This document shows, piece after piece, positions 62,151 to 64,000 of a stretch of DNA of 64,000 nt. Both the position numbers and the translations under genes were made by a program. This stretch comes from Rhopalosiphum padi (Eukaryota > Arthropoda > Insecta > Hemiptera > Aphididae): positions 33,703,858 through 33,767,857 of the forward strand of contig NC_083598.1 in the NCBI RefSeq assembly GCF_020882245.1. Direction: 5' to 3'. The notes beneath the pieces were generated by a model, which was not told the DNA's origin, did no database searches, and saw nothing but the letters and a program-made list of their open reading frames with translations. Each line of letters starts with the position of its first letter. The stretch's first letter is position 1.

Positions 62151-63200
62151 CATTTAAAAAAGACCTATCGTAGGCTCTCTTGTATAGGTCCTTTCCTCAC
62201 TATTCATGGTCATGTCCTTTCTGGTCAAGCAATGCGCACCGTCATGTTCCCACAGTTCACGCGATCTCGGCTTTATGCGTACGAACGATAATTGTCCATG
62301 TAACGTACTACCCACGGTCGAACTTGTCAACCACAAACGTTGTGGCTGGATTTTCTAGAAAATGCTATTTTCTAATTTCTAATTGATTATAGGTCTCGAT
62401 ATATTGCTATTATAATATTAACATAAAAAATACGCATATGGTGTCTGATTATTTCCCAATTTACGAAATGTTGTTCCTTCCTGTTATTATTTTTCAATAT
62501 TTTTAGGCCTAACGTGTTTCAAACTCCTCTAATTTAATATTTAAATGTTTTAATATTTACATCGCAGTATCTGTATTGTATTGCGTTATAGGATATCATA
62601 ACAACTCCAATCGTTCTTTTTTATTTCTTACAAAATATATTAGAAACATACAAACTTGTATCTTATTAATTCAGTCAGAGCAAATCGCATTACCAGAGAT
62701 GACGAGAAACGAAACGCGTTTTATTATTATTATTATTACAATATAGTTATTATAATAATTATTAATTGTTTTATTGGTATTAGAAACGCATTGGTTTGGA
62801 AAATCGATTTTCTCACTTGTCTTTACACTGTAGTATATTTTGGACATTAATTAGTATTGATTTTCGCATGTCCGAACTGGGCCAAATGTATACTACGTTC
62901 GCCGAAAGAATATGACAGTTTTGCGAATACGACTTCAGGTCTCTTGCCTTTTACGCACTCCGCTCTTTTCTCCATCATCATTTGTCGATCAGTTATTTTA
63001 GATGGGTCTGTAGTGGGGAACGACTAGTTTTGATTTATGTGCATAACCATATTCTCTCGATAAACGAAGTTTACATGTGTTATGTGTACAATGCCACGAT
63101 CCACGGATAATAGATATTACAATCGTATAGCAAACCGTCCGTGTCATTATAATTTATATCATAACACGTTTATTACGCACAAAATATGATTTTATATCAC
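62151..63200. other. Less AT-rich region without a confident gene
   Basis: 62154-62336 (minus) has a 60-codon frame from a TTG start (GQLSFVRIKPRSRELWEHDG, then AHCLTRKDMTMNSEERTYTR). One base further on, another frame continues FKCDLPELEGASL, hinting at a frameshifted old exon. A TTA repeat (62721-62737) lies inside a low-complexity plus ORF (62656-62850). 62850-63120 has mixed composition and no ORF. Confidence 0.25.
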
Positions 63201-63373
63201 AAGAAATTCGGTGTATTATGTCATTCATCGAAACAATATATGAAATGATAACGATTTTGAAACTTCTCAACTCTAGAAAACCGTTAACTTATCATAATAA
63301 TGTTATGGTAAACTTGGTGTTTTGTTACGATGAGTATTATTAGTCAAAACAGTAAAGAACTGTTTAATTCCAA

Positions 63374-63787
63374 ATGAAAAGAGAAATTACTTGGTTTTGT
63401 AACGATGATTTTATTTATTTTATTTTCGAGGGCAGTGAAAACATCGACAATTTTTATTTTTGCACGAAACTCTTTAACAGATGTGAAATGAAAAGATCCG
63501 TACAGTTATCGAGAAAATCGAGTAAAACTTTGATGATGATGTTATTATTTTGTAACAAACACGTACCTGCAGCTTTAAAAAATAATATCTTGAACATCTT
63601 TTCGGATAAACTAAACGGAATCATTTTAAAGATGAGTTTTCGTTGCTTTTTATTTCAGCCCGACCGGACACTGAACTTCTCGAACTATACTTTTTATCAT
63701 TTTATATTATGTAACATACCCAAAATGTATTATACTATATCTAATAGAAATAATTTTTATTTTTTTCTTCCAGGTAATACATTGTGA
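63374..63787 (+). CDS. Unassigned 137-aa ATG ORF
   Basis: Open from ATG (TTCCAAATGAAA, A at -3) to TGA. Composition is balanced for the region: MKREITWFCNDDFIYFIFEG at the start, a basic middle (MKRSVQLSRKSSKT) with three Met codons in a row, then NKHVPAALKNNILNIFSDKL and an aromatic-rich end. There is no signal peptide or known domain. The frame also contains TTTTTATTTCAG (63647-63658) and TTTTTTTCTTCCAG/GTAATA near its end, which look like 3' splice sites, so an intronic location is an alternative. The length is unlikely by chance at this composition. Confidence 0.3.
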   Translation: MKREITWFCNDDFIYFIFEGSENIDNFYFCTKLFNRCEMKRSVQLSRKSSKTLMMMLLFCNKHVPAALKNNILNIFSDKLNGIILKMSFRCFLFQPDRTLNFSNYTFYHFILCNIPKMYYTISNRNNFYFFLPGNTL

Positions 63788-64000
63788 TACATAGCATAAT
63801 AAATGAATTAACGATGTACTACAAAGACAATAATATTATAATATAATAGTTGTCTTCGATAAAAATAATTTCGGTAAAGATATTTATAATTCATAAATAT
63901 CTATTGTAATTTTTAATACCTAAGTTTAAAATTAAATACTTATAAAAATAATTCTTTATACCTAACTAAACGTTTTACATAGACAATATTATTAACAAAT
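63788..64000. other. AT-rich non-coding DNA to window end
   Basis: No feature recognised. Confidence 0.6.

Noticed and set aside
62090..62340. Minus-strand reading with a one-base frameshift (GLF then KCDLPELEG) suggestive of an Ig-like domain end.
   Set aside because: The similarity is generic, needs an assumed frameshift, and lacks the paired cysteine and tryptophan at fixed spacing.
1..64000. CRISPR arrays, rRNA, bacterial operons, integrated viral genes.
   Set aside because: None seen. The composition and repeat content are those of an insect chromosome, and no viral protein motif was recognised.

Overview
The window looks like insect nuclear DNA, most probably from an aphid or another AT-rich hemipteran. 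Support for this comes from a very high A+T background with short islands that keep many CpGs, frequent (AC)n, (AT)n and AAT/TTA microsatellites, small hAT-type and long-TIR MITEs, and a decayed non-LTR retrotransposon. There are no operons, Shine-Dalgarno sites or dense ORFs. The aphid assignment is an inference from style and is not proven by any single gene.

Most of the 64 kb is non-coding. I recognise no conserved protein-coding gene apart from transposon remnants. Left to right: 1-10 kb is AT-rich and holds a 164-bp hAT MITE with a perfect 8-bp target duplication (2851-3030) and the RNase H/C-terminal end of a LINE (5855-6280, minus strand). A CpG-rich, promoter-like patch lies at 10.0-10.8 kb. 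From 12 to 27 kb the sequence is AT-rich with a TA-flanked pogo/Tigger-like MITE (13071-13544), ends of a recurrent MITE family, a 47-bp near-perfect palindrome (16670-16716) and several less AT-rich patches of unknown nature. At 29.6-31.2 kb, minus strand, four short segments can be joined with matching intron phases into a 91-residue protein with a signal peptide. This is the best candidate for an undescribed gene here and remains a hypothesis. A foldback element of about 730 bp lies at 31.67-32.40 kb.

From 34 to 38 kb there are degenerate coding-like stretches. At 39.0 kb a compound (AC)(AT)(GT) microsatellite directly abuts a 713-bp MITE, followed by a CpG-bearing patch with a perfect RFX X-box (40323-40336). 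A second CpG-rich island (42.0-42.9 kb) has a canonical TATA box. A second complete copy of the MITE family lies at 48.4-49.2 kb.

From 58.4 kb to the right end the sequence is richer in GC. It peaks in a G-run and CpG island at 59.9-61.0 kb that looks like the 5' regulatory region of a gene, but no first coding exon can be fixed. The largest ORFs in AT-rich DNA (41108-41512, 63374-63787, and 43340-43696 if no ATG is required) are longer than expected by chance but match nothing I know. In the less AT-rich patches several frames on both strands read as plausible protein, so coding calls there carry low confidence.
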